Positions 7,880-15,901 of a stretch of DNA of 42,653 nucleotides are shown one piece after another. The stretch is from the IMG/VR virus record IMGVR_UViG_3300035180_001682, positions 1-42,653 of that record. One strand, given 5' to 3'. The number at the start of each line of letters is the position of its first letter. The first letter of the stretch is position 1. The stretch comes from a virus. The notes beneath the pieces were generated by a model, which saw only the letters and a list, made by a program, of their open reading frames with translations, did no database searches and was not told the origin of the DNA. The position numbers and the translations under genes are program-made.

Positions 7880-9574
7880 ATGAGACTCTCTCTGGCGGTT
7901 GAAATCGAGTCGCGGAATGGGCTGCCAATGTCCGATTCCTACATCCTGAATGGCTATGTGCAGACAGTCAACGGGGAGAAGAAGGTATCGAAACGGCCAG
8001 GACTGTCTTTGGTGCATCAGTTTTCTGCTGGTACGGGGCAGGGGGCTTTCACAATGTCAGGGAATAGCTACGCAATTATCGCTGACAGTATTGTGCTGCT
8101 TGCGGCTCCCTGGACTTCCTGGGCGATTCCCTCTGTAACCATAGCGGGGCTGCAGTATCAATTCGTCGCCAATCCCCCGTACATCACAACACCGTATGTT
8201 GTGCTGAAGTCCACTGCAGGCATGTGGCAGTTCGATGGGACTACCGTGTCTAAGGTGACTGACCCTGACTATCCAGCAACGACAGTTCCTGGTGTGGCCT
8301 ATCTGGACGGAACGTACTATGTGAAGACCCCTGCAGGGAGAATCTACGGTTCTGACTTGGCAAATCCACTTTCGTGGACTGCGCTGAACTTCCTCACCGT
8401 CTCCGACATGACTGGGATTTCAGTTGCAATTGGGCATTATCTTACCTATCTGGTGAGCTTTAGTCAGTATTCGACTACGTTCTATTGGGATGCTGCAAAC
8501 CCACCCCCAGGAAGCCCTTTGAGCTATGCACAGAACCTTACACAGGCCATTGGGTGTGCTTCTGCTGGCTCAATAGCGAAACTGGGAGATGCAATATTCT
8601 TCCTCTCCCAGACCCTCACTGGTCGCTCAGTCTCGATGATCGCCGGGGCACAGATCACCCCAGTGTCTACGCCAAGTATCGACAGCATACTGGATTTGGA
8701 TGACTTATCCGGAGTGTATGGGTATTCTCTGGCAATCAGTGGGAGACTGTTTTATATCCTGTCGCTGGTGGGAAGTGCCATCACGTTGTGTTATAACCTC
8801 ACAGAGAAGCACTGGACATACTGGTCAAGTGGGAAGGCCACGACACCAGTTCCAGTAGCTCTGACTCTTGGGAGTGACCTCACGACTGTTACAGGAACGA
8901 TGACAGGCACACTCCCACTGGCAGGGACGTACGTGGCGATTACCGGGGCAACAAACCCATTGTTCAATGGGATGTTTCTGGTCACATCAGCGACCGCGAC
9001 TTACTTCACCTACACCATTGAGTATTCCACATATTTGCTGGACTCTTATGGGAATATCTTGGTCACAGAAGCTGGAGATGCACTGATAGGGGCGATTATT
9101 CCGGTTGCAGGGACTGTTGCAGGGAACTGCCAAGTGAGTATCACTTCCAACTCCTACTTTACTGCCATTGCCTCTGCAGGGAACAACCTCCTGCTGGATG
9201 TTACAAGTGGGGCGGTGGAGAAGCTGGACACAACTACTTACACTGACTATACTGGCCCGATTGACTTCAACATTGTGACAAAGAACCTCTCTCCAGGCGA
9301 GACCTCCACGTTGGCCCGGATTGCCGCTGCTGAAGTGAAAGGGGATAAAGTGCTGACGACTGGATACTTGCGCTATTCTGACACAGACTACAAAAACTGG
9401 TCAGGTTTTCGCGCGCTGACTATGAACTCCCCACGGGTGCGTGCTCTGCGCCTTGGTGCAACACGCCGCAGGGCTTTTCATTTCCGCCATGTGGGCAATA
9501 CACCGCTGCGAGTGGAGGAACTCCTGATCGACATTGGCGGGGCTGACGTTGCACCACAGACTAAAGGACGTTGA
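7880..9574 (+). CDS. P22 gp10-like tail / DNA-stabilisation protein
   Basis: 564 aa. The N-terminus (GLPMSDSYILNGYVQ, KKVSKRPGLSLVHQF) follows the pattern of podovirus tail proteins of the P22 gp10 type, which closes the portal channel and carries the tail needle or fibres. Most of the chain is beta-rich with repeated blades, consistent with a propeller; LDLDDLSGVYGYSLAISGRLFYIL near 270 is typical. Relatives usually have 450-650 residues. It is placed away from the head genes, beside fibres and lysis, which fits a tail hub on which the fibres dock. A gp10-type assignment is by pattern, not alignment. Confidence 0.65.
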   Translation: MRLSLAVEIESRNGLPMSDSYILNGYVQTVNGEKKVSKRPGLSLVHQFSAGTGQGAFTMSGNSYAIIADSIVLLAAPWTSWAIPSVTIAGLQYQFVANPPYITTPYVVLKSTAGMWQFDGTTVSKVTDPDYPATTVPGVAYLDGTYYVKTPAGRIYGSDLANPLSWTALNFLTVSDMTGISVAIGHYLTYLVSFSQYSTTFYWDAANPPPGSPLSYAQNLTQAIGCASAGSIAKLGDAIFFLSQTLTGRSVSMIAGAQITPVSTPSIDSILDLDDLSGVYGYSLAISGRLFYILSLVGSAITLCYNLTEKHWTYWSSGKATTPVPVALTLGSDLTTVTGTMTGTLPLAGTYVAITGATNPLFNGMFLVTSATATYFTYTIEYSTYLLDSYGNILVTEAGDALIGAIIPVAGTVAGNCQVSITSNSYFTAIASAGNNLLLDVTSGAVEKLDTTTYTDYTGPIDFNIVTKNLSPGETSTLARIAAAEVKGDKVLTTGYLRYSDTDYKNWSGFRALTMNSPRVRALRLGATRRRAFHFRHVGNTPLRVEELLIDIGGADVAPQTKGR

Positions 9575-9576
9575 CG

Positions 9577-9843
9577 ATGGGATTTATTACGCTGCCTCCT
9601 GCCCCTCAAGGCGTGGAGAAGGTGACTGCGATAGCTTGGGTGACTTGGTTTACGCTGTTACAGAAGGGGCTGACTTCCAATACGCCGATGCAAATGCCAG
9701 TGTACACGCTGGCAACGCTGCCTTTGGCAAGTGGGAGTACTGGAAAGTACATCGAGGTGTCAGATGCTACTGGCGGGGCAAAGCTCTGTAGGAGCGATGG
9801 GGTGCACTGGTTGCTGGTGAATACGACTACAATTGTAAGCTGA
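9577..9843 (+). CDS. small tail-region protein
   Basis: 88 aa from the ATG at 9577; a TTG at 9571 would overlap the preceding stop, but AAAGGA is better placed for the ATG. The pattern MGFITLPPAPQGVEKVTAIAWVTW, then QMPVYTLATLPLASGSTGKYIEVSD and AKLCRSDGVHWLLVNT, contains a fibre-like VYTLATLP...YIEVSDA module found at the end of many phage fibres. It could be a small fibre or plug protein on the tail hub. Function inferred from position. Confidence 0.6.
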   Translation: MGFITLPPAPQGVEKVTAIAWVTWFTLLQKGLTSNTPMQMPVYTLATLPLASGSTGKYIEVSDATGGAKLCRSDGVHWLLVNTTTIVS

Positions 9844-9860
9844 GATCGGAGGAGATGGGG

Positions 9861-10112
9861 ATGGAGAAGGTACTGTTGGACGACTGGAAATGGATAATCA
9901 GGAAAGCCTGGAGCTTCAGGTTAATGCTGCTGGTGGCAGTGCTTTCTGGAATTGAAATGGCATTGCCGATTGTTGGGGATAGGCTGCCACAGATGCTATT
10001 TGCAGGGCTTACCTTTGTGGTGACTGCGGCTGCTCTCATTGCACGGCTTCTGGTGCAGCGCCGGGAGGCCGAAGAGGGCATTGCTGTGGATTCTGGGACT
10101 GAGGAGCTCTGA
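9861..10112 (+). CDS. holin-like membrane protein
   Basis: 83 aa from the ATG at 9861, which has GGAGG eight bases upstream; the ATG at 9855 is too close to that site. After a cationic, Trp-rich N-terminus (DDWKWIIRKAWSFRLML) there are two hydrophobic stretches, about residues 20-38 and 46-66, then a charged tail (QRREAEEG). Size, topology and position directly upstream of an endolysin fit a class II-type holin family frequent in phages of Proteobacteria. The stop overlaps the endolysin ATG (TGATG), so expression is coupled. Confidence 0.7.
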   Translation: MEKVLLDDWKWIIRKAWSFRLMLLVAVLSGIEMALPIVGDRLPQMLFAGLTFVVTAAALIARLLVQRREAEEGIAVDSGTEEL

Positions 10113-10609
10113 TGGCACCAGAGAACCGCAGGCGTGCTGCGATTGCCGGGCTGGTGCTGAGTGCCGCAGGACTTGTGGCTATCGTGGGGCAGGAGGGGTA
10201 CAGTGGCAAGGCAATTATTCCCGTTGCAGGGGATGTTCCGACAATAGGGTTTGGGACGACTGCTGGGGTACACCTGGGAGATACCACAACCCCACAGCGG
10301 GCGCTCGGTCGGGCCCTGCGTGATATTAGCACCTTTGAAGGGGCACTGAAGCAGTGTGTGCACGTGCCGTTGGCACAGGGGGAGTATGATGCTTTTGTGG
10401 GACTGGCCTATAACATCGGGGGGAAGGCTTTTTGCAATTCGCGGCTGGTGCAGAAGGTGAACGCTGGGGACTACAAAGGGGCGTGTGGGGAGATTCTTCG
10501 CTGGACACGCTACCAAGGCAAGGACTGTGCGGATGTCAGGTACAGGCACCTGTGTGGGGGGCTTGTAGTGCGTAGGCAGCAAGAATACAAACAGTGTATG
10601 GAAGGGTGA
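10112..10609 (+). CDS. GH24 endolysin (lysozyme) with SAR-type N-terminus
   Basis: 165 aa. Residues ~9-27 form a weakly hydrophobic Ala/Gly-rich helix without a cleavage site, the pattern of signal-arrest-release endolysins. The catalytic region follows at once: E28 in GQEGYS, D41 in VAGDVPTIGFG and T44/T49, the E-D-T arrangement of GH24 muramidases. Further family features are GLAYNIGGKAFCNS (~95-110) and GACGEILRWTRYQG. Several Cys residues outside the membrane helix could support disulphide control. It would cut the glycan strands of peptidoglycan after release from the membrane. Confidence 0.85.
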   Translation: MAPENRRRAAIAGLVLSAAGLVAIVGQEGYSGKAIIPVAGDVPTIGFGTTAGVHLGDTTTPQRALGRALRDISTFEGALKQCVHVPLAQGEYDAFVGLAYNIGGKAFCNSRLVQKVNAGDYKGACGEILRWTRYQGKDCADVRYRHLCGGLVVRRQQEYKQCMEG

Positions 10610-10620
10610 GGGGATGAGGA

Positions 10621-11202
10621 ATGGACAATAGGACAAAATATTACCTGATCGGGGGAGTCGTGGTGGTTATTGCAGCCACAATGGCGATTGTGAATTTCTC
10701 CTGGCCATTGCTGAAGCCAGTGGCGAGTGAGCCGAAGCCGGATGTCGCGGTACTGGCAGCGGCGGCCCCACAGGTGCGCAAGGATGTAAAAGAAGATGTG
10801 GCGGTGCCTGCTGCGAAGGTGCGAGCATACAGGCCGGTGGTGAAGCGCAAGTTGAAACTCCCGCAGGCTGTGCAAGATGACGCGGCACAGTCGGTTGTGA
10901 GTGCGAGCCAGGTGGCAGCAAATGACCATCCGCAAACGGTAACTGCGGTGTTGGACACAGCGACTGGAGTCACCACGCAGTATGTGAAGGAAGAGCCGTT
11001 GCCTTGGGTGGGTGCACAGCAGCACTCGGAAGCGGGGATGTACGCTGGAGTGCGGGATGGGCAACCAACAGTGAAGGCGTATGTACGGCAGGAATTGTTG
11101 CAAGTAAAAGCCCTGCACTTGGGAGCTATTGCTGAAGCTACACAAGTGCAGGGCAGGGGACTGGATACCTTTGCTGGGTTTGGTGTCTGGGCTAGGTGGT
11201 AG
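10621..11202 (+). CDS. membrane-anchored lysis-accessory protein (spanin-like position)
   Basis: 193 aa. One N-terminal transmembrane helix (residues ~8-26, YLIGGVVVVIAATMAIV) is followed by an Ala/Val/Lys/Pro-rich periplasmic stretch and a C-terminal domain containing HPQTVTAVLDTATGVT, EPLPWVG, VRQELLQVKALHLGAIAE and a final GFGVWARW. Its position after the endolysin is where inner-membrane spanins are found, but the coiled coil typical of Rz is absent and no Rz1-like lipoprotein frame was seen. It may be a spanin analogue or a structural protein. It ends 8 bp from the convergent polymerase gene. Confidence 0.55.
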   Translation: MDNRTKYYLIGGVVVVIAATMAIVNFSWPLLKPVASEPKPDVAVLAAAAPQVRKDVKEDVAVPAAKVRAYRPVVKRKLKLPQAVQDDAAQSVVSASQVAANDHPQTVTAVLDTATGVTTQYVKEEPLPWVGAQQHSEAGMYAGVRDGQPTVKAYVRQELLQVKALHLGAIAEATQVQGRGLDTFAGFGVWARW

Positions 11203-11210
11203 CCAGTAGC

Positions 11211-13604
11211 CTACTCACAGTCCCCCCAGCTTTTCTCACTACTGACAATCCCCACCGGAATCACCAGCGGGTCACTATAGGGGATGACGATCTGCGATTC
11301 CTCTACGATTCTCTCCAGCCAGTGCTCCTTGCCTTCTATGGGCACCTGCCCCATCAGGGAGTCATGGACTTGGAGTAGGACTTCAGCCTCCGGCAAGTTA
11401 TTGTGGATGTTGACATAGGCACGATTGATGAGACAGCCTACTGTTGATTGTGGTATCCATGCGACTGCCTGATTGAAGATAGTCCCTTCTATCTTGTCGA
11501 AGAAGTGTATGCGATAGCCAAAGGCATTTTGCACGTATCGGCGACCGCTGACCTGCTTCTTGATATCCTCTTGCCAGCGTTTGATTTCCGGCGCAAGCCC
11601 GAAGTACCATTTCTGGATTCGCTCGGTTTCATGCACAAGCAGTCCGATGCGCGGGGCAATGCCATCCGCGGTTCCCAGATAGTTTGTTCCGTGGCACAGT
11701 GATTTGAACATGCCATATTCCCTGGGATGTGACTTCTTTGTCATGCTGGGATTGTGGTAATACTCCCGCATGACTTCAATGTAGGGCTTCCTGCCATTGG
11801 CGAAGTGATCTTTCATCCACTTGCAGCCACTCTCCCATGTTACAATTCGCAAGTCGGCGCTGTCTAGGTCAATGTCGAACATGGCCATGCCGGGGTCTGG
11901 GATGAAGAGTTTGCGAACATTCGGCAGGGACAGACCGCCGCCTTCGACCTCACCGCCCTTCGGGATGTTCTGGCAATTCAGCCCGGAACCAAAGGCGTTC
12001 TTGCTAGAGGCGAACCTGTAAGTCTCAGTCCCACAGATATTGAAAGTGGTGCGGATGCGACCGTCTGTGTCCAGCTGCGCCTCCACGAAAGTTGAGTTGA
12101 AAACTCCCAGAGAGCGCAGTTCAGAGATTGTGCGGGTGAGGGGCTGAAGTATCGGCTCCCGCATTGCGAGCTTGTGCAGGGCCTCATCATTGGTTGTAGG
12201 TGACATGCCGCCTTCTGCGTTCCGCTTGAGCACTTTCTTCTGCGCGAGTTCTTCGTAGAAAAGTTCCTGCATCTGCTTAGGAGAACGGATGTTGACTGGG
12301 TGGCCAAGGACTTCTGCCATCCAGGTTTCTCGGGCAGCCCGTGCCTGCAGGAGTTCCTGGGAGAAGGCAGCACGCCTGCGCGTATCCATGCGGATCCCAC
12401 GATTCATGGTTTTGAGAACACAGGGGGCGAGGGATTGCTGGAAGGCGTTGACAGCTTCGAGCTTGAGGGATTTCACGACTTGTGTCAGGACTTCATGGAT
12501 CGCAAGAGTGCGCAGGGAGTCTGTGCAGTTGTAAATCCAGTACTTATCCTCCCCCTCCCCCTTGGGGCCGTCAGTCCAATTAGTACGATCATCCTTCCAG
12601 TACAGGTGATCCTCCAGATACATCGAAGAGAGGAAGGCCAGATTTTTCGGGAGGTTGGAGAAGCAGGAGTGCTGCTGAATCATCGTGTCTTGTACGTCCG
12701 GGCAGAGGAAGTGCCAATAGCGATAGATGTACTGCGCATCGTAGTTCCAGTTCTGCCCGATGATTTGCACCAGTGACATGAGGCGAATCATGCGGAGTAC
12801 GAGCTGGGATTCTTCTTCCAGAGTCCAGTAGCCTTCATCCGAGTGCTGGCACATGAGAGGGATGCAAATGGCTTCTGAGGAACTCCATGCGAAGGCGATG
12901 CAGGCAATGTGCCCTGCACGGGTTTCGATGTCAGCGCCGAGTTTGAGCTTGTGGCCAGTGCTGAAAGCGGCTGAGGCAGAGGTGATGAGGGAATCCAGGG
13001 TGTCGGCAGCTTGGGAATAACTTGGGCGTATTACAAGATTGTAATCCGTGCGAGAAACCAGCGGATTGTCCTTGTGCCTGGCTACCCGCTTCAGGTCATG
13101 CAGCAGAATCGGGCGCAGATTCCATTGCATATTCAGAAGTGCCGGGGAGATCGTAGGGATGACTTTCAAACCTGGGATGAGGGTGGAGACCATCACAGAC
13201 GATCTCCAGTTCATCGCACCCCACTCCCCAGTAAGTGCCCACAGTGCCAAGTCCCCAATGGCGCAGACAACATTGGGATTGAGAGTTAGGAGTTCCTGCC
13301 GTAGCCGCTCAATCCCCTCCACTACCTGGGGCAGTACCATCCTGCCGTTGTAATAGACATGGGCTGGAGTAATGTCTTTTTTCTTCAGCGCTACAAGTCC
13401 TCCAGTTCTGCCGGAAGGCGCCTTGGAAGTGCATACCATTGTCAGGTAACAACTCTCCCTTGGAATCCCAGCCTCCCGCATGAGTTTCGTGAGTTCTATC
13501 CCGGGCATACCACGGAATGGTTCCCCTGTGGCGACATCCTGCTCATGCGGGAACTCTCCTACTATTGCTATGGCCGCATTATTCGGCCCGACTGCGCGTA
13601 TCAT
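11211..13604 (-). CDS. uracil-DNA-glycosylase / family A DNA polymerase fusion
   Basis: 797 aa; ATG after an AGGAG site. Residues ~1-180 resemble a family 4/5 uracil-DNA glycosylase (GEFPHEQDVATGEPF, then MVCTSKAP, then GDLALWALTG and TISPALL). A 3'-5' exonuclease follows: Exo I GADIETRAGHI (~223), Exo II NWNYD, Exo III YNCTDSL. The polymerase region has RFASS/NCQNIPKG, motif A DIDLDSADLR (~578), motif B YGMFKSLCHGTNYLG (~640) and motif C VHDSLMG (~748). Motif C has Ser where most family A enzymes have Glu. A similar glycosylase-polymerase fusion is known in phage SPO1. Palindrome R3 encodes residues ~183-196, exactly between the two halves. Confidence 0.88.
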   Translation of the reverse strand: MIRAVGPNNAAIAIVGEFPHEQDVATGEPFRGMPGIELTKLMREAGIPRESCYLTMVCTSKAPSGRTGGLVALKKKDITPAHVYYNGRMVLPQVVEGIERLRQELLTLNPNVVCAIGDLALWALTGEWGAMNWRSSVMVSTLIPGLKVIPTISPALLNMQWNLRPILLHDLKRVARHKDNPLVSRTDYNLVIRPSYSQAADTLDSLITSASAAFSTGHKLKLGADIETRAGHIACIAFAWSSSEAICIPLMCQHSDEGYWTLEEESQLVLRMIRLMSLVQIIGQNWNYDAQYIYRYWHFLCPDVQDTMIQQHSCFSNLPKNLAFLSSMYLEDHLYWKDDRTNWTDGPKGEGEDKYWIYNCTDSLRTLAIHEVLTQVVKSLKLEAVNAFQQSLAPCVLKTMNRGIRMDTRRRAAFSQELLQARAARETWMAEVLGHPVNIRSPKQMQELFYEELAQKKVLKRNAEGGMSPTTNDEALHKLAMREPILQPLTRTISELRSLGVFNSTFVEAQLDTDGRIRTTFNICGTETYRFASSKNAFGSGLNCQNIPKGGEVEGGGLSLPNVRKLFIPDPGMAMFDIDLDSADLRIVTWESGCKWMKDHFANGRKPYIEVMREYYHNPSMTKKSHPREYGMFKSLCHGTNYLGTADGIAPRIGLLVHETERIQKWYFGLAPEIKRWQEDIKKQVSGRRYVQNAFGYRIHFFDKIEGTIFNQAVAWIPQSTVGCLINRAYVNIHNNLPEAEVLLQVHDSLMGQVPIEGKEHWLERIVEESQIVIPYSDPLVIPVGIVSSEKSWGDCE
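13017..13058. repeat. dispersed palindrome R3, inside the polymerase gene
   Basis: Arms ATAACTTGGGCGTATTAC and GTAATCCGTGCGAGAAAC, centre AAGATT. This is the only copy inside a coding region. Read on the minus strand it encodes VSRTDYNLVIRPSY in frame, at the boundary between the glycosylase-like and exonuclease/polymerase parts. The arm nearer the glycosylase end is the conserved one; the other has diverged. Confidence 0.85.
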
Positions 13605-13643
13605 ATGACTATAACTCCTGTGTGTAAGGGGGAGGGGCAGCGC

Positions 13644-15023
13644 CTACAGCCCCATTAAAGCCGCCAGTTCATCCCCTAGCGCCTTGCCAGTTGTAACAGG
13701 AGGATTTCTGTCGGCTTCCTCTACGTCTTTCAGCCGCTGCAGGCACACTCCATAGTATTCCTTGGAAGCTTCCAGCACCGTTGCTTTGCACTTCTTGGCA
13801 TGAGCAGCTGGGATAAGTGTGCCAGTGCCCCCGAAGGAATCCAATACCTCATCCCCAGGTCGCACACTTCGCATCAGCAGATTCTCATAGAGTGCGACTG
13901 GCTTTTGTGCACCGTGCTGCAAGCCCATGTCGGCTGTCGTAGCGATAATGTCAGGGTAAATTGCTGTGGTTTTCTTATGCCCTTTGATCGCATACAGGAT
14001 GCACTCATACTGCCGGCGTGGGCCTTCGTCAGGAAGCGGGACTCTGCCACTGTTGGGCTTCGTGTGCAGGATTGGTGTGCGGAATACGTACCAGCCTGCG
14101 GCTTGCATCAGCGCCTTCAGCTCATGGAAACGGTCGAAGTCGCAGAAGACATATGCGTGGGCCTGGGGCTTCGTGACGCGGAAACTCTCTGGGCACCACC
14201 GGCGCATTAGCTCTTGCCAGCTTTCGTGACTGTCCTCATAGTGGTGGCTGTGATTGGCCAGCCTTCCCTCCCCGGCGTCACCGAAAGCCTCAGCCCCCAT
14301 CCCGTAAGGGGGATCAGTGAGGATAACGTCGAAACGCTCTGCTGGGCATACCCTAAGCCAGTCGAGGCAGTTGACATTGTGGACTTCGTGGATAGAAGCC
14401 TGGAAAGTTCTGCCGACTGCCTCCGCCAGAGCAACATTCTTTGCGCTAGTCTCCTGTCGCTTGAGAATTTTGAATGCTTCCTCAGTGGTTTTGGCCTTTG
14501 CAATTTCAGGGTTGTGGAGGTGGTTTGCGACTATGATATCTTTGCGCACCTGATCTTGGAAGGAACCGTCACTGCGACCTTTCACCTCCATTGCTGTATC
14601 CGCCACTGTGTGGAGCTTCCCAAGGGCTTGAGCTTGCTGGGAACGAAGCTTGTGGAGCCTGGCCATAGCACTTGCACGTTCCTGCCAGCTTAAGTCTTTG
14701 CGGTGGAGGTTTTCTTCCAGTTCCGCTTCCTCCGCTTCCAGTGGGGAGAGCTGCCCCAGTGTGACATAGGGCACGAAGCCCTCTGGAACTGGTTGGCTGT
14801 TATAGTGGAACTGGCCTCCCAGCATCCACAGGTCAATGATGGCTCGAAGGCGGCGCTCACCCGCAACCAGGACAAAGCCTTCGGGAGATTCCCGTACTAC
14901 CAGTGCGTGCATCAGTCCCTTACTGGCAATTGTTGTGCCAAGTTCCGCTAGTGCCTGCGGGTCAAACTCTTGCCGCTGACGGTCTTTGGCGATGATGATT
15001 TTATCTACTGCGATTAGCTGCAT
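13644..15023 (-). CDS. ParB-domain / DNA methyltransferase fusion
   Basis: 459 aa, ATG with GAGG upstream. Residues ~1-120 form a ParB/Srx-type N-terminal domain (IIIAKDRQRQEF, then GERRLRA near 57, then EEAELEENLHRKDLSWQERA). A helical DNA-binding stretch follows to ~200. From ~215 it is a methyltransferase: ILTDPPYGMG (motif IV, ~236), HGAQKPVALYENLL (~375), then VLDSFGGTGTLIPAA (motif I, ~398). Motif order IV before I is the beta class, which makes N6-methyladenine or N4-methylcytosine. ParB-MTase fusions are frequent in phages and may protect DNA against host restriction. The target site is not evident. Confidence 0.85.
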   Translation of the reverse strand: MQLIAVDKIIIAKDRQRQEFDPQALAELGTTIASKGLMHALVVRESPEGFVLVAGERRLRAIIDLWMLGGQFHYNSQPVPEGFVPYVTLGQLSPLEAEEAELEENLHRKDLSWQERASAMARLHKLRSQQAQALGKLHTVADTAMEVKGRSDGSFQDQVRKDIIVANHLHNPEIAKAKTTEEAFKILKRQETSAKNVALAEAVGRTFQASIHEVHNVNCLDWLRVCPAERFDVILTDPPYGMGAEAFGDAGEGRLANHSHHYEDSHESWQELMRRWCPESFRVTKPQAHAYVFCDFDRFHELKALMQAAGWYVFRTPILHTKPNSGRVPLPDEGPRRQYECILYAIKGHKKTTAIYPDIIATTADMGLQHGAQKPVALYENLLMRSVRPGDEVLDSFGGTGTLIPAAHAKKCKATVLEASKEYYGVCLQRLKDVEEADRNPPVTTGKALGDELAALMGL

Positions 15024-15240
15024 TATGGCCTCACTTATGGCTGAAGGGGATGGAGAAAATGTCGTGCCTCAATGGCACGGCGCTATGGGTCAAAGATGGC
15101 TTAAAACCGGCCATTCTTGAGGGATTTATACGGTAATGAGCATTGACCCACGATGCAATAGGCAATGCGCGGAATGGGGGCAAGTTCTGGGGAATTTGAG
15201 ATATGTCACTGGTGTAAATCATGGGCAAATGCCTTTCATG

Positions 15241-15281
15241 AAAAAAAGGGCCAGAGAGGGAAGGGTAACCCTAACTGGCCC
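15241..15281 (-). terminator. intrinsic terminator after the ssDNA-binding-like gene
   Basis: On the minus strand a stem of GGGCCAG (15281-15275) pairing with CTGGCCC (15254-15248), with an inner AGGG/CCCT extension, is followed directly by seven T residues (15247-15241). It lies 33 bp beyond the stop at 15314. The ParB-methyltransferase and polymerase genes would therefore need readthrough or their own promoter within 15024-15240, where I see no convincing one. Confidence 0.75.
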
Positions 15282-15313
15282 AAGGCGCTACAACTACGAA
15301 TTACAGCAGGGGG

Positions 15314-15766
15314 TTACAGCTTGGCAACGCCTTTGACTTCAGCAAACACCTCACCGTCATTCGTGCCCATGCGGTGCTTTACACTGACACGGGCAGAGAG
15401 GCCGGGCAGCATTGCGAAGGAGAAAGGTTCGCTGGGATCATTTTTGCCGACGGCTTCGCGCAGGCGGCCCAGGGCTACGTTCTTGCCCTTGGACATATCC
15501 AGCGTACCATTAGCATCCAAATCCAGCATAAGCCCCTGCTTGCAGATGACTTCATCGCGGCCCAGCTCGGCTTTGACCTGCGTATCTTCGATAGACCAGA
15601 AGATGTCCAGGGCAACACCAGAGGATGTGCCGTCTTTCGATTGCCACTGGCGGGGGGCGATTTTGGAGATAATGGCCATGTATTCACCAACGGGCACAGG
15701 GATCACCTTGGTATCGTTAGCACCAGAGACTGTGGAGTCGAGAAAAGAATTAGCATCAAAAGTCAT
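15314..15766 (-). CDS. probable single-stranded-DNA-binding / recombination accessory protein
   Basis: 150 aa, ATG after an AGGA site. Beta-rich sequence: VPVGEYMAIISKIAPRQWQ, then GVALDIFWSIED, a DANGTLDMSKGKNVALGRLREAVG segment, then MLPGLSARVSVKHRMG and VFAEVKGVAKL. Small proteins of this pattern sit beside RecA-like ATPases in many phages and are taken to be OB-fold DNA-binding proteins; no signature proves it here. It is bracketed by intrinsic terminators on both sides (15808-15837 upstream, 15241-15281 downstream), so its mRNA could be made as a separate segment. Confidence 0.6.
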   Translation of the reverse strand: MTFDANSFLDSTVSGANDTKVIPVPVGEYMAIISKIAPRQWQSKDGTSSGVALDIFWSIEDTQVKAELGRDEVICKQGLMLDLDANGTLDMSKGKNVALGRLREAVGKNDPSEPFSFAMLPGLSARVSVKHRMGTNDGEVFAEVKGVAKL

Positions 15767-15807
15767 GATAGAGTTCCTGTAAGGTTAAGGTTAAGGTTGA
15801 GGCTGAG

Positions 15808-15837
15808 AAAAACCCCTCTCGATGGTGCGTGAGAGGG
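15808..15837 (-). terminator. intrinsic terminator after the RecA-like ATPase gene
   Basis: Minus-strand stem CCCTCTC (15837-15831) with GAGAGGG (15820-15814) and a 10-nt loop, followed by a T-run at 15812-15808. It stands between the ATPase stop (15902) and the next ATG (15766). Only about 40 bp, containing a (CCTTAA)n-like repeat and a Shine-Dalgarno site, separate it from that gene, so partial readthrough is likely. Confidence 0.65.
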
Positions 15838-15847
15838 TGAGGCTAGT

Positions 15848-15874
15848 CTTGCACCCCTAACGGCAGGGTGCAAG
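15848..15874 (-). other. perfect 9-bp hairpin in the ATPase/ssDNA-binding-protein gap
   Basis: CTTGCACCC (15848-15856) and GGGTGCAAG (15866-15874) with a 9-nt loop and no T-run. It lies upstream of the terminator at 15808-15837 on the same transcript. It could be an mRNA 3'-end protecting structure or part of an attenuator. Confidence 0.5.
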
Positions 15875-15901
15875 AGGAATTGCTACAGTTACGCACATTG
15901 G

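Noticed and set aside
15031-15228. 65-codon minus-strand frame between terminator and methyltransferase gene
   Set aside because: TTG start, no Shine-Dalgarno site, no recognisable sequence pattern.
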